From an uncultured Lachnospiraceae bacterium (GTDB taxonomy: Bacteria > Bacillota_A > Clostridia > Lachnospirales > Lachnospiraceae), in NCBI GenBank assembly GCA_951801245.1, contig CATOMC010000003.1, positions 58,124 to 122,123 of the forward strand: a stretch of 64,000 bases of DNA. The letters are read 5' to 3'. Position 1 is the stretch's first letter. Each line of letters opens with the position of its first letter. Positions 47,271 to 55,493 of the stretch are shown here, in pieces. A program made the translations under genes and the position numbers. The notes below the pieces were generated by a model. That model saw only the letters and a program-made list of their open reading frames with translations. It had not been told where the DNA came from and did not search any database.

Positions 47271-47696
47271 ATGGTTAAAATGTTATTGGCATCCCACGGA
47301 ACGCTGGCGGCGGGAATGCTCTCTTCCCTGGAACTGATCATGGGCAGGCAGGAATGCGTAGAAGTCCTCTGCGCCTATGTTGACGGGGAAGACGATGTAT
47401 CGCCGAGAGTGAAGCGGTTCATGGAGCAAATGAAACCGGAAGATAGCTGGATTGTCTGTACAGATGTATTTGGGGGAAGCATTAACAATGAATTCATGAA
47501 ATATCTGGACCGGGACAATATGAGACTGATCAGCGGCATGAGTCTTCCGCTGGTGATCACGGCGGCATCATCCATGTCGTCTGCAGATACGGCAGTGGAT
47601 GTGGAGAAGGAAATAAAAGAAGTCATTCCGGATATCGTGCACTTTTGCAGTGCGATAGAACTTGCAGACCAACAAGGAGAAGACGAAGAGTTTTAG
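47271..47696 (+). CDS. PTS mannose-family IIA component
   Basis: A 141-residue IIA(Man) domain protein; His9 in LLASHGTLAAGML is the phosphorylated residue, and TDVFGGSINNEFMKYL is the family motif. It takes phosphate from HPr. AAAGGAGAAAAG precedes ATG 47271. First gene of the IIA-IIB-IIC-IID operon. Confidence 0.93.
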   Translation: MVKMLLASHGTLAAGMLSSLELIMGRQECVEVLCAYVDGEDDVSPRVKRFMEQMKPEDSWIVCTDVFGGSINNEFMKYLDRDNMRLISGMSLPLVITAASSMSSADTAVDVEKEIKEVIPDIVHFCSAIELADQQGEDEEF

Positions 47697-47709
47697 GAGG
47701 GAGAAGGTA

Positions 47710-48180
47710 ATGATTGTTAATGTTAGAGTAGATCATCGTTTGTTACATGGGCAGGTAGCAATGGCATGGAATCAGATTCTGGGGAGTGACTGTATTTTGA
47801 TTGCAAATGACAGCGTACCCGGGGATGAGGTGCGCAAAGCAGGCATTAAGCTTGCCAAACCGCAGAATACAAAACTTGTCATAAAGAATCTGGAGGATTC
47901 GGTAAAGGCACTCAAATCCGGGGTTACGGATAAATATCATCTGTTTATTGTTGTGGAATCTGTGGCCGATGTCTATTATCTGGCAAAAGAGACAGGCATG
48001 ATCAAGAGCATCACGCTGGGCGGGGTGAAATCGAGAGAAAATACGACCCAGATATCCAAGGCGGTTTTCATCACGGAAGATGAAAAGAGAATGTTACAGG
48101 AATTGATCGGATCCGGCCTGGAAGTAGAGATCAGGCAGGTTCCAAGTGATACAAAGATACTGGCAAAAGATGTGATCTGA
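47710..48180 (+). CDS. PTS mannose-family IIB component
   Basis: A 156-residue IIB protein with the active-site His13 in RVDHRLLHGQVAMAW and a GGVKSRENTTQIS motif. GGAGGGAGAAGG precedes ATG 47710. It passes phosphate to the incoming sugar. Confidence 0.93.
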   Translation: MIVNVRVDHRLLHGQVAMAWNQILGSDCILIANDSVPGDEVRKAGIKLAKPQNTKLVIKNLEDSVKALKSGVTDKYHLFIVVESVADVYYLAKETGMIKSITLGGVKSRENTTQISKAVFITEDEKRMLQELIGSGLEVEIRQVPSDTKILAKDVI

Positions 48181-48199
48181 TGAATGAGGAGGAGAACTT

Positions 48200-48970
48200 A
48201 TGTTACATGCTATTTTGCTGGGATTGGTAGCAATGATCGGAAATGCAACGTTTTTGGCAGGTACTGGTCTTTTGGATCGTCCCATTGTTATGTGTACGTT
48301 GACCGGACTGGTTATGGGAGACGTGACCAGCGGCATCATCATCGGTGCCATGATGGAACTTGCTTTTATCGGGGCATTTTCCGTAGGCGGGGCGATTCCG
48401 CCGGAAATGATTTCGGGAGGTGTCCTGGGGGCGGCGCTGACGCTGGCATCAGGGAATTCACCGGAAGTGGCTATGACGATCGGTATACCGGTTGCATCAC
48501 TGGCACTGATCTTAAAAAACGCCTGCAAAATTTTTATACTGCCATATTTTGTACATAAGGCAGACCAATATGCAAAGGAAGGAAATGGAAAGGGCGTATC
48601 GAGAATGCACATGCTGGGTGGATTCTTGTATTTCAATCTTCCTCTCGGCGTGTTTGTAGCGACAGCGTATTATCTTGGAAATACCGTGATGACAACTGTG
48701 CTGAATGCAATTCCGCCGTTTGTGCAAAGCGGCCTTACGATCGCTACCGGATTGATGCCTGCCCTGGGCTTTGCGATACTGGCAAGCATGATCGTGAATA
48801 AGAAAAACGTAGTATTTTTGTTCCTTGGATTCCTGTTGGCAGTTTATCTGAACATTCCGGTTACCGGAATTGCGTTATTGGGAGTAGTGACAGCACTGAT
48901 CATCGTAGGGATCCAGCCGGTACAGATGTCAGCAGCATTAGCAGGAGGTGATGAAGATGACGACTTCTGA
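48200..48970 (+). CDS. PTS mannose-family IIC component
   Basis: A 256-residue membrane protein with about eight hydrophobic segments and the family pattern LDRPIVMCTLTGLVMGDVTS plus a GGAIPPEMISGG stretch. With IID it forms the membrane channel. Confidence 0.93.
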   Translation: MLHAILLGLVAMIGNATFLAGTGLLDRPIVMCTLTGLVMGDVTSGIIIGAMMELAFIGAFSVGGAIPPEMISGGVLGAALTLASGNSPEVAMTIGIPVASLALILKNACKIFILPYFVHKADQYAKEGNGKGVSRMHMLGGFLYFNLPLGVFVATAYYLGNTVMTTVLNAIPPFVQSGLTIATGLMPALGFAILASMIVNKKNVVFLFLGFLLAVYLNIPVTGIALLGVVTALIIVGIQPVQMSAALAGGDEDDDF

Positions 48971-49784
48971 GACAAAAGTATTAAACAAAAGAGATCTGAT
49001 GAAGGTGTTCTGGCGGTCCTTCACCATGGAATGGACCTGGAACTATGAAAGGCAGGCAAACCTTGGGTACGGATTTGCAATGGTTCCCATTCTGGAAAAG
49101 CTTTATAAAGATAAACCGGAAGAAAAGGCGGAAGCACTGCAGAGACACTTAGAATTTTTTAACACGACACCTCATGTATCAACGCTGATTCTTGGTATCA
49201 GCAGTGCGATGGAAGAACAGAATGCCACGCAGGAAGATTTTGATACGTCGTCCATCAATAATGTCAAAGTAGGACTGATGGGGCCGTTAGCAGGAATCGG
49301 GGATTCTCTGTTGTGGGGAACGCTCAGGATCATCGCTACCGGAATCGGCACTTCTCTTGCTTTGCAGGGAAACATACTCGGACCGATTTTATTCCTGTTG
49401 ATTTTCAATATTCCGCATATCATCCTGCGTTATATCTGTATGATGGGAGGCTATAAACTGGGCGCCGGATTCCTGACCAAGATGCAGCAAGGTGGTCTGA
49501 TGGATAAGGTTACTTATGGAGCTGCGATTGTGGGACTGATGTCGATCGGCGCTATGATTGCCACCATGGTTACGGTAAATATACCGCTTTGCTATGGAGA
49601 GGGAGACAGTGCGATCGTTATTGGAGATATTTTGAACGGGATCGTGCCGGGAATCATTCCGCTTCTGTTTACCGGTTTTATTTACTGGCTTGTAACCAAA
49701 AAGAAGATGAAGACTACAGTAGCTTTGCTGTTGATTCTTGTGATCGGGATTCTCGGGAGTCTGACAGGAATTCTGGGAGCGTAG
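48957..49784 (+). CDS. PTS mannose-family IID component
   Basis: A 275-residue IID protein (WRSFTMEWTWNYERQANLGY; VGLMGPLAGIGDSLLWGTLR). ATG 48957 has AGGAGG at 48943-48948 and overlaps the IIC gene by 14 bases. Earlier in-frame starts at 48948 and 48951 overlap that ribosome site. Confidence 0.93.
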   Translation: MTTSETKVLNKRDLMKVFWRSFTMEWTWNYERQANLGYGFAMVPILEKLYKDKPEEKAEALQRHLEFFNTTPHVSTLILGISSAMEEQNATQEDFDTSSINNVKVGLMGPLAGIGDSLLWGTLRIIATGIGTSLALQGNILGPILFLLIFNIPHIILRYICMMGGYKLGAGFLTKMQQGGLMDKVTYGAAIVGLMSIGAMIATMVTVNIPLCYGEGDSAIVIGDILNGIVPGIIPLLFTGFIYWLVTKKKMKTTVALLLILVIGILGSLTGILGA

Positions 49785-49799
49785 AGGGGCTTGATCGGT

Positions 49800-50912
49800 A
49801 TGGATAAAAAAACAATGTTGGATTATGTGTCAGAGACTACCGCAATGATGCAGGAAAACATAGAAAACGGCAGGGAACTGACAATAAAGCTAGTCGATGA
49901 ATACGTAAACGGCGGCTATCAAAATATCTGGATTGCTGCCTCCGGGTCATCCCACAATGGGGCAGCATGTGCAAGACTTTTTATGCAGCAGTGCTTGGGA
50001 TGTCAGGTAAAACTGATCACCCCCTTTCAGTTTGTTCATGCCGAGCATGATGTACCTGACTGTGATATGGTTATTGCCATATCGCAGTCAGGATACAGTA
50101 AGAATACGATGGAAGCACTGCGGGTGGTGCGCTCTATGGGGCGTAAGGCCATTGCACTGACAGGCGATCTGGAAAGTGATATCAAAGAGGATGCGGATCT
50201 TTTGATTGATTTTGGCGTTGGCCTGGAGACGGTAGGGTATGTGACCAAAGGAGTCAATGCACTGGCATTGTTCCTGATGATCTTTTCTCTGGAAGCTGCG
50301 TGGAAAAAGCATACTTTGACCGGGCAGGAATATGAAAGAATCCGAGAGGAACTGAACAGGGTGCCGGCTGTCCACAGGCAGGTGAGAGAAGCTTTTCCCG
50401 ATTTCTTTGATCAAAACATCGCTGTCTTAACGGCCATGCAGAATGCTTATGTATGTGCGTGCGGGGCCAATATCGGCACAGCCATGGAAGGGGCATTAAA
50501 AATCGGAGAGACGGTCCAGGTGCCGGGAATCTGCTATGAACTGGAGGAATACATACATGGGCCTAACTTACAGTTAACGCCCAACTATACGGTTTTCTTT
50601 ATCGATGGCGGCTGCGCATCGAAACGGGTATATGAGATCTTTCAATATACGAGGATTGTTACGGACAGAGCCATACTGGTTACGAACAGGAAAGAATATG
50701 CGGGAGAAGGCGTTTTTGGCGTTCCGTTTACACTCAGGGAAGATCTGACACCGCTTTGCTTCCTGCCCTTTTTCCAGATGGTCTCCTATGAGGTGACAAA
50801 GAGACTTCATCGCTGGGAGAAGCATCCTCTGCAGCTATTGATGAAAGAAAAAGTTGCGGCAAAGAGCGCCAACTATGACAAAAGTCCATTGAAGATTGAT
50901 ATGCCCGGTTGA
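49800..50912 (+). CDS. Second SIS-domain deglycase/isomerase, GlmS-like
   Basis: A 370-residue protein with two SIS domains resembling the isomerase half of GlmS. Landmarks are IWIAASGSSHNGAACARLF, MVIAISQSGYSKNTMEALR, VTKGVNALALFLM and GICYELEEYIHGPNLQLTP. In the known Salmonella gfr system two such proteins (GfrE and GfrF) act on glucoselysine 6-phosphate and fructoselysine 6-phosphate; here this one would be the GfrE-like partner of the FrlB-like protein. GAGGGG precedes ATG 49800, and it follows IID by 15 bases. Confidence 0.85.
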   Translation: MDKKTMLDYVSETTAMMQENIENGRELTIKLVDEYVNGGYQNIWIAASGSSHNGAACARLFMQQCLGCQVKLITPFQFVHAEHDVPDCDMVIAISQSGYSKNTMEALRVVRSMGRKAIALTGDLESDIKEDADLLIDFGVGLETVGYVTKGVNALALFLMIFSLEAAWKKHTLTGQEYERIREELNRVPAVHRQVREAFPDFFDQNIAVLTAMQNAYVCACGANIGTAMEGALKIGETVQVPGICYELEEYIHGPNLQLTPNYTVFFIDGGCASKRVYEIFQYTRIVTDRAILVTNRKEYAGEGVFGVPFTLREDLTPLCFLPFFQMVSYEVTKRLHRWEKHPLQLLMKEKVAAKSANYDKSPLKIDMPG

Positions 50913-50950
50913 GATTTCGCAAAGCGGAGTGATGGAGGATAGTTTGAAAA

Positions 50951-51820
50951 GTGAATGGTAAAGTAGAAGAAGGCAGAAAACTGTTTCTGGCAGTGCTCGG
51001 AACTTTATTTTTTGCAGGAGGAATGAATTTATTTATTGTCTCTGCCGGTTTATACAGTGGAGGATTTCTGGGGATCGGTCAGTTGGTGCGGACTTTGCTG
51101 GTGGATCTTCTGGGACTTCCTATAAAGGGGATAGATATAGCAGGGATTGTCTTTTACATGATTAATGTGCCGATCTTTTTCATTGCATGGAAGGAACTTG
51201 GAAAGAAGTTTTTTGGCGTCACGATCATCTGTGTCACGATGCAGACCATATTCCTGACATTTATACCGACAGATATCCGGATCCTGGGGGAGGAACCTCT
51301 GGCTTCGGCATTGATCGGAGGCATTATCTGCGGGTATGGCGTCGGCCTTACTTTGCGGGAAGGCGGTTCGGGAGGCGGCCAGGATGTGCTGGGGCTGTAT
51401 ATGATGAAAAAGAAGAACACCTTTAGCGTTGGTAAGCTGGCTCTCATGATCAATGTAGTCGTATATATGGGATGCGCGCTATTGTATGATCTGAAAACAG
51501 TCATTTATTCTCTCGTCTATGTAGCGGTTTCTTCTTATGTTACTGACCGGGTTCATTTGCAGAACGTGAATGTGGAAGTGATGGTTATCGCAAAGGCCAA
51601 AAAGGAAATCGTGGAAATCATCCGGAAATATAACCGTTCCGCAACTGTTATGAGAGGAGAGGGCAGCTATTCAAAGGAGGAGGTAAACGTCATCTATTCC
51701 GCCTTGTCAAAGCAGGAGGCAAGATCTCTGGAACATGAGATTTCAGAAAGAAACCTGGAAGCATTCATGGTTTTTAAAGATGTCAACCATATATATGGGA
51801 AATATGAGAAGCATTTATAA
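50951..51820 (+). CDS. YitT-family membrane protein
   Basis: A 289-residue protein with five or six membrane segments (GTLFFAGGMNLFIVSAGLYS at the start; GGIICGYGVGLTLREGGSGGG) and a C-terminal cytosolic DUF2179 domain (IIRKYNRSATVMRGEGSYSK). YitT proteins have unknown function, perhaps export or amino-acid related. The start is GTG 50951 with GGAGG 13 bases upstream, a rather long gap. It lies 38 bases after the SIS gene and may be the last member of that operon. Confidence 0.88.
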   Translation: MNGKVEEGRKLFLAVLGTLFFAGGMNLFIVSAGLYSGGFLGIGQLVRTLLVDLLGLPIKGIDIAGIVFYMINVPIFFIAWKELGKKFFGVTIICVTMQTIFLTFIPTDIRILGEEPLASALIGGIICGYGVGLTLREGGSGGGQDVLGLYMMKKKNTFSVGKLALMINVVVYMGCALLYDLKTVIYSLVYVAVSSYVTDRVHLQNVNVEVMVIAKAKKEIVEIIRKYNRSATVMRGEGSYSKEEVNVIYSALSKQEARSLEHEISERNLEAFMVFKDVNHIYGKYEKHL

Positions 51821-51861
51821 AAAAGCGGGTTGACAGTGGTGACATTTTTTCAATCAAAATA

Positions 51862-51890
51862 TTGACGATTAAATGAAAATATGATAATGT
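51862..51890 (+). promoter_or_regulatory. Promoter before the structured leader
   Basis: TTGACG (51862-51867), 17 bases, TAATGT (51885-51890); TATGATAAT at 51880-51888 could also serve as -10. Confidence 0.6.
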
Positions 51891-51897
51891 TTTTATT

Positions 51898-51958
51898 AAA
51901 AGAAGCAGGTATTCAGCACATGTCCCAAAGGACAGTAGGGTAGAAAACTGCTTCTTTT
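51898..51958 (+). ncRNA. Structured RNA leader or small RNA candidate
   Basis: Outer stem AAAAGAAGCAG (51898-51908) / CTGCTTCTTTT (51948-51958) encloses an inner hairpin TGTCC-caaa-GGACA (51921-51934). It starts about 10 bases after a promoter -10 box. It matches no riboswitch class I can name. Confidence 0.5.
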
Positions 51959-51993
51959 GAGATAGAGGAAAAAGAAGCGAGGTGAATTCATAG

Positions 51994-52195
51994 ATGAAGG
52001 ATATCCGAGGTAAAAACTCAGTACAGTTGATGTATAGGAAACGAAATTTTTTATGTCGTTAACTATAACTGTCGGCAGATTGTGCTGAGGATAAGGGAAC
52101 TTGCTGACAGCAGCGACTGTACTGTTTCAATGACAATAGAATCATTAGAAAAGGAGTACAGTGATGCGATATATGAAAGAAATAGTAAGAAATAA
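51994..52195 (+). pseudogene. Short frameshifted gene upstream of the ABC exporter
   Basis: ATG 51994 (GCGAGG site before it) opens a 22-codon frame MKDIRGKNSVQLMYRKRNFL ending at 52062. The frame +1 from it is open from 52031 to TAA 52195 and reads like protein (NEIFYVVNYNCRQIVLRIRE, then LADSSDCTVSMTIESLEKEY). A 2-base loss near 52033 would join them into one protein of about 67 residues overlapping the ABC start. It might be a small partner protein of the exporter (PqqD-like or HPr-like in outline), or a real 22-residue peptide. Not recognised. Confidence 0.4.
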
Positions 52196-53900
52196 CAAAA
52201 AGTGGGTCATCATCTACTTATTAATAGGCCTGTTCAATGCCTTTATGGCAAACTATAAGACGGACTATTTCCGAAAGATCGTAGACGGTCTGACGGACAG
52301 GACAATAACCGTTTACGGAATCTTGTTTTATGGGGCGATTCTGGTCGTCCATTTTGGAATGAACTATTTGGACGAATATCCGTCTGCAAAGCTTGGCAAT
52401 GGAATTTACCTGGACTTCAAGCTTATGGCGCTGCAAAAAATTGGCAGAATGGATTATGCTGCATACCAGGAACTGGGAACAGGGAAGCTGGTGCAGCAGA
52501 TTGAAAATGGGGCAAATGCCGGCAAAGGCGTTCTCTATGACTTCTGGTTCTGCGTCGTCAGGAACTTACTGCCGACCATTCTGTTCAGTTTGTATTTTAT
52601 CTGGAAAATAGACAGAAATATCACCTGTTTTCTTTTGCTGGGATATGGCATCGTATTTCTGGTAACGAATTTGCTGTTAAAAGGGTTGTATCAGATCAAG
52701 GAAAAGATACTGACCAACGAGGAGGAATTAAACCATTTTCTCGTGCGCGGTTTTATGGAAATGCCTGTTTTCCGCATGAAACATCAGTTTCCCCGGGAAG
52801 TGCGGAAGGCCTTGGGCGCTAGGCGGATCATTGTATCGTCAAAGGTGAAAATGACCATGATACATGAGGCGTTTTTCACGATATTTGCACTGCTGGTGGC
52901 CTGCCTGGATATTGGAATTCTGGTCTATGCGTGGAAAAACAGCCATTTGTCCATTGGATCTATCGTGGCGGTTATCACACTGATTGACAATGCTTACACA
53001 CCCATCGCGATTTTTAACGTGATTTATGTGCAATACAAACTCAATAAGACAGCATGGCTGCGGTTCACAGAGTTGTTGGATCTGAAAGAAGATACACAGC
53101 TTCAACAAGGGGCAGAATTCAGTGGGCTCTCTGAGGAAATCCGTATTGAGGATTTGTCGTTTTCCTATGAAAACAAGAAGGTGCTCGCATCCGTCAGCCT
53201 GACGATTCAAAGAGGGGAAAAGGCAGCATTTGTCGGTGAATCCGGTTCGGGCAAATCAACGCTGGCCAAAATACTGACCGGACTGCTCAAGTATGATGAG
53301 GGAAATGTATTTCTTGACGGGGAACCGCTTACCAATATTTCCCTGGAATCGTTCTATCACAAAATGTCTTATGTATCACAGGATACCCCGGTCTTTGACG
53401 GCACGGTCAGAGAAAACCTGGTGTTTGACAGAGAATTTCCCAAAGCCGATCTGCAGGCCGGTCTTGAACGCGTACAATTGCTGCCCCTTATTACAGCATT
53501 GGAGCGGGGACTGGAGACGAGAATCGGCGAAAAGGGAACCTGCTTGTCGGGCGGAGAAAAGCAGCGGCTGGCCTTAGCCAGACTTTGGTTTGACGACCCG
53601 GATATCGTTATTCTGGATGAGGCAACATCGGCACTGGATAACGTGACCGAGAGCATTGTCATGCAGAATGTATTAGAGCAGTTACGTCATGCGACAGTGA
53701 TCGCCGTCGCCCACCGGCTGACTTGTGTGAGCGGATTTGACAAAATCTTTGTCTTCAAAGACGGCAAAATTGTGGGCAGCGGGGCTTTTGAAGAATTGAT
53801 GGCAGATAACAGTTACTTCCGGGATTTGTACAGAAAAGAAGTTGACAACAGATTGGAAACGGTCAGCAGGTGTGCGGGAATATTGGATTGTCGATCTTAA
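52164..53900 (+). CDS. ABC exporter (single half, membrane and ATPase domains)
   Basis: A 578-residue half-transporter. The membrane domain covers residues 1-300, then an NBD with Walker A GESGSGKST, signature LSGGEKQR, Walker B IVILDEATSALD with catalytic Glu, and switch VIAVAHRLT: a canonical set, so it can work as a homodimer. No C39 peptidase domain. AAAGGAG at 52150-52156 supports ATG 52164 (or GTG 52161). The last ten residues (RCAGILDCRS) are an out-of-frame reading of an Uma2-type remnant, so the natural C-terminus was probably lost or ended near residue 567. Substrate unknown. Confidence 0.9.
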   Translation: MRYMKEIVRNNKKWVIIYLLIGLFNAFMANYKTDYFRKIVDGLTDRTITVYGILFYGAILVVHFGMNYLDEYPSAKLGNGIYLDFKLMALQKIGRMDYAAYQELGTGKLVQQIENGANAGKGVLYDFWFCVVRNLLPTILFSLYFIWKIDRNITCFLLLGYGIVFLVTNLLLKGLYQIKEKILTNEEELNHFLVRGFMEMPVFRMKHQFPREVRKALGARRIIVSSKVKMTMIHEAFFTIFALLVACLDIGILVYAWKNSHLSIGSIVAVITLIDNAYTPIAIFNVIYVQYKLNKTAWLRFTELLDLKEDTQLQQGAEFSGLSEEIRIEDLSFSYENKKVLASVSLTIQRGEKAAFVGESGSGKSTLAKILTGLLKYDEGNVFLDGEPLTNISLESFYHKMSYVSQDTPVFDGTVRENLVFDREFPKADLQAGLERVQLLPLITALERGLETRIGEKGTCLSGGEKQRLALARLWFDDPDIVILDEATSALDNVTESIVMQNVLEQLRHATVIAVAHRLTCVSGFDKIFVFKDGKIVGSGAFEELMADNSYFRDLYRKEVDNRLETVSRCAGILDCRS

Positions 53901-54021
53901 GAAGGAGACGATCGAGGTACATAGCTTTGAAAAAGGACTGGAAAAGTGTTATACTTTTTCAGAACGTGTACCGGCAGGGATTTATGCGGATTTTGAGGTG
54001 AGTCTTTGCAAAGTAACATAA
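53851..54021 (+). pseudogene. C-terminal remnant of an Uma2-family (DUF820) nuclease-like gene
   Basis: In another frame than the ABC gene, codons from about 53851 to TAA 54019-54021 read SAGVREYWIVDLKKETIEVH and then KVT at the end, which is the conserved C-terminal part (GVREYWIVD) of Uma2 restriction-endonuclease-like proteins. The rest of that gene is missing, and the ABC gene runs into it. This marks a deletion or insertion junction. Confidence 0.75.
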
Positions 54022-54042
54022 TGTACAAAAGAGGACAATAGA

Positions 54043-55479
54043 ATGACGTTTAATTCGTATGTGTTTATACTGTTTTTCATGCCGGCAGTGCTTGCGGGAT
54101 ACTATTATTGCTTTTTAAAAACTACCAGAAGAACGGCTTTGGTCTTTCTTCTGGTGGCTTCTGCCATCTTTTACTGCAGTGCAGGATGGGAATCCGCATT
54201 TATTTTACTGCTCAGTATGCTGGTGAATTACGGGCTGTTTCGCGGGATGAGAGCGTGCCGCGGACATGAATTCATGGGGGGGGGTAAACGCCTTTTGTGG
54301 ATTGGCATTGCAGCCAACCTTGGGATACTGATTTACTTTAAGTATTATAATTTCTTCGTAGACAGTTCTAATTTATTATTCGGTACCGGACTGGCAGTCA
54401 GGGAGATATTGGTTCCGCTGGGGATCAGCTTTGTCACCTTCCAGCAGATTGCATTTCTGGCAGACGCCAGCCGTCAGGAGATATCTTCGTGCAGCTTTCT
54501 TGAGTATGCGCTATTCATTTCTTATTTTCCACACGTATCATCAGGTCCGATCATCCGGCATGGTGATTTCCTGCCGCTGTTACATGCAGACAGAAAAATG
54601 GACTGGGATCGTTTTACAGCGGGCATATACCTGTTTTTTATGGGACTTGGTAAAAAGGTCCTGATTGCGGACGTGTTTGGCAGTGCTGTTGACTGGGGGT
54701 ATGCTCATGTGGACGCTCTCAATTCTACCAGTGCCGTCTTTGTCAGTCTGGCTTATTCCATGCAGATATATTTTGATTTCAGCGGGTACAGCGACATGGC
54801 GATCGGTATCAGCAGGATGATGCAGCTAGATCTGCCGGTCAATTTCGATTCCCCGTATCAGGCCGTTACCATTTTGGATTTTTGGAAGCGGTGGCACATG
54901 ACGCTGACCGGATTTTTTACAAAATATCTGTACATCCCGCTGGGTGGAAACCGGAAAGGTAAGATAAGAACGTATGTCAATACACTGATCGTGTTTCTTT
55001 GCAGCGGGTTGTGGCATGGGGCCAGTTGGACTTTCGTTATCTGGGGAGGACTGCATGGATGCTTTATGGTTTTTACAAGGCAGTTTCAGAAGAGATTTGA
55101 CAGGCTGCCCGTTTTCCTGAACCGATGTATCACGCTGGTTTTTATTAATGTTACCTGGGTATTGTTTCGCGCGCAGTCTTTTACGGTCTTTAGACAGATG
55201 GTTCGGGCAGTCACGAAAAGTGAATGGGGACAGTTAAGGGAGGAGATTGGAACCTGTTTTAGACCGGTTGTATTGGAAGGCGTGGATTGCCCGGTCTGGC
55301 TGTACGCGGTTTTGTTTTTGGCGGTTACCCTCTATGTCGTACTGAAATGTGAAAATGTGCAGCAGCGGGCGGAGCATATGAGATATTCTCCCGGGGCATG
55401 TGTGAGGGTTCTTCTGGTGGCGGTGCTTAGCATACTTTCGTTGTCGGGTGTCAGTACGTTTGTATATTCTTTGTTTTAA
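54043..55479 (+). CDS. MBOAT-family O-acyltransferase (AlgI/DltB-like)
   Basis: A 478-residue multi-pass membrane acyltransferase. It has the MBOAT landmarks ILVPLGISFVTFQQIAFLAD, YFPHVSSGPIIRH, YFDFSGYSDMAIG, LPVNFDSPYQAVTILDFWKR and the catalytic His in CSGLWHGASWTFVIWGG. Proteins of this type pass acyl groups to extracellular polymers such as alginate, teichoic acid or peptidoglycan. A run of nine G at 54276-54284 lies in the N-terminal third of the coding sequence. AAAGAGGAC precedes ATG 54043. The following gene encodes its likely extracytoplasmic partner. Confidence 0.93.
   Translation: MTFNSYVFILFFMPAVLAGYYYCFLKTTRRTALVFLLVASAIFYCSAGWESAFILLLSMLVNYGLFRGMRACRGHEFMGGGKRLLWIGIAANLGILIYFKYYNFFVDSSNLLFGTGLAVREILVPLGISFVTFQQIAFLADASRQEISSCSFLEYALFISYFPHVSSGPIIRHGDFLPLLHADRKMDWDRFTAGIYLFFMGLGKKVLIADVFGSAVDWGYAHVDALNSTSAVFVSLAYSMQIYFDFSGYSDMAIGISRMMQLDLPVNFDSPYQAVTILDFWKRWHMTLTGFFTKYLYIPLGGNRKGKIRTYVNTLIVFLCSGLWHGASWTFVIWGGLHGCFMVFTRQFQKRFDRLPVFLNRCITLVFINVTWVLFRAQSFTVFRQMVRAVTKSEWGQLREEIGTCFRPVVLEGVDCPVWLYAVLFLAVTLYVVLKCENVQQRAEHMRYSPGACVRVLLVAVLSILSLSGVSTFVYSLF
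54276..54284 (+). repeat. Nine-G homopolymer in the MBOAT gene
   Basis: Nine consecutive G within the coding frame (encoding MGGGK region). Long G tracts slip during replication, and a change of one base would shift the frame about 80 codons into the gene. Confidence 0.9.
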
Positions 55480-55493
55480 GGCAGGTGGATCGA

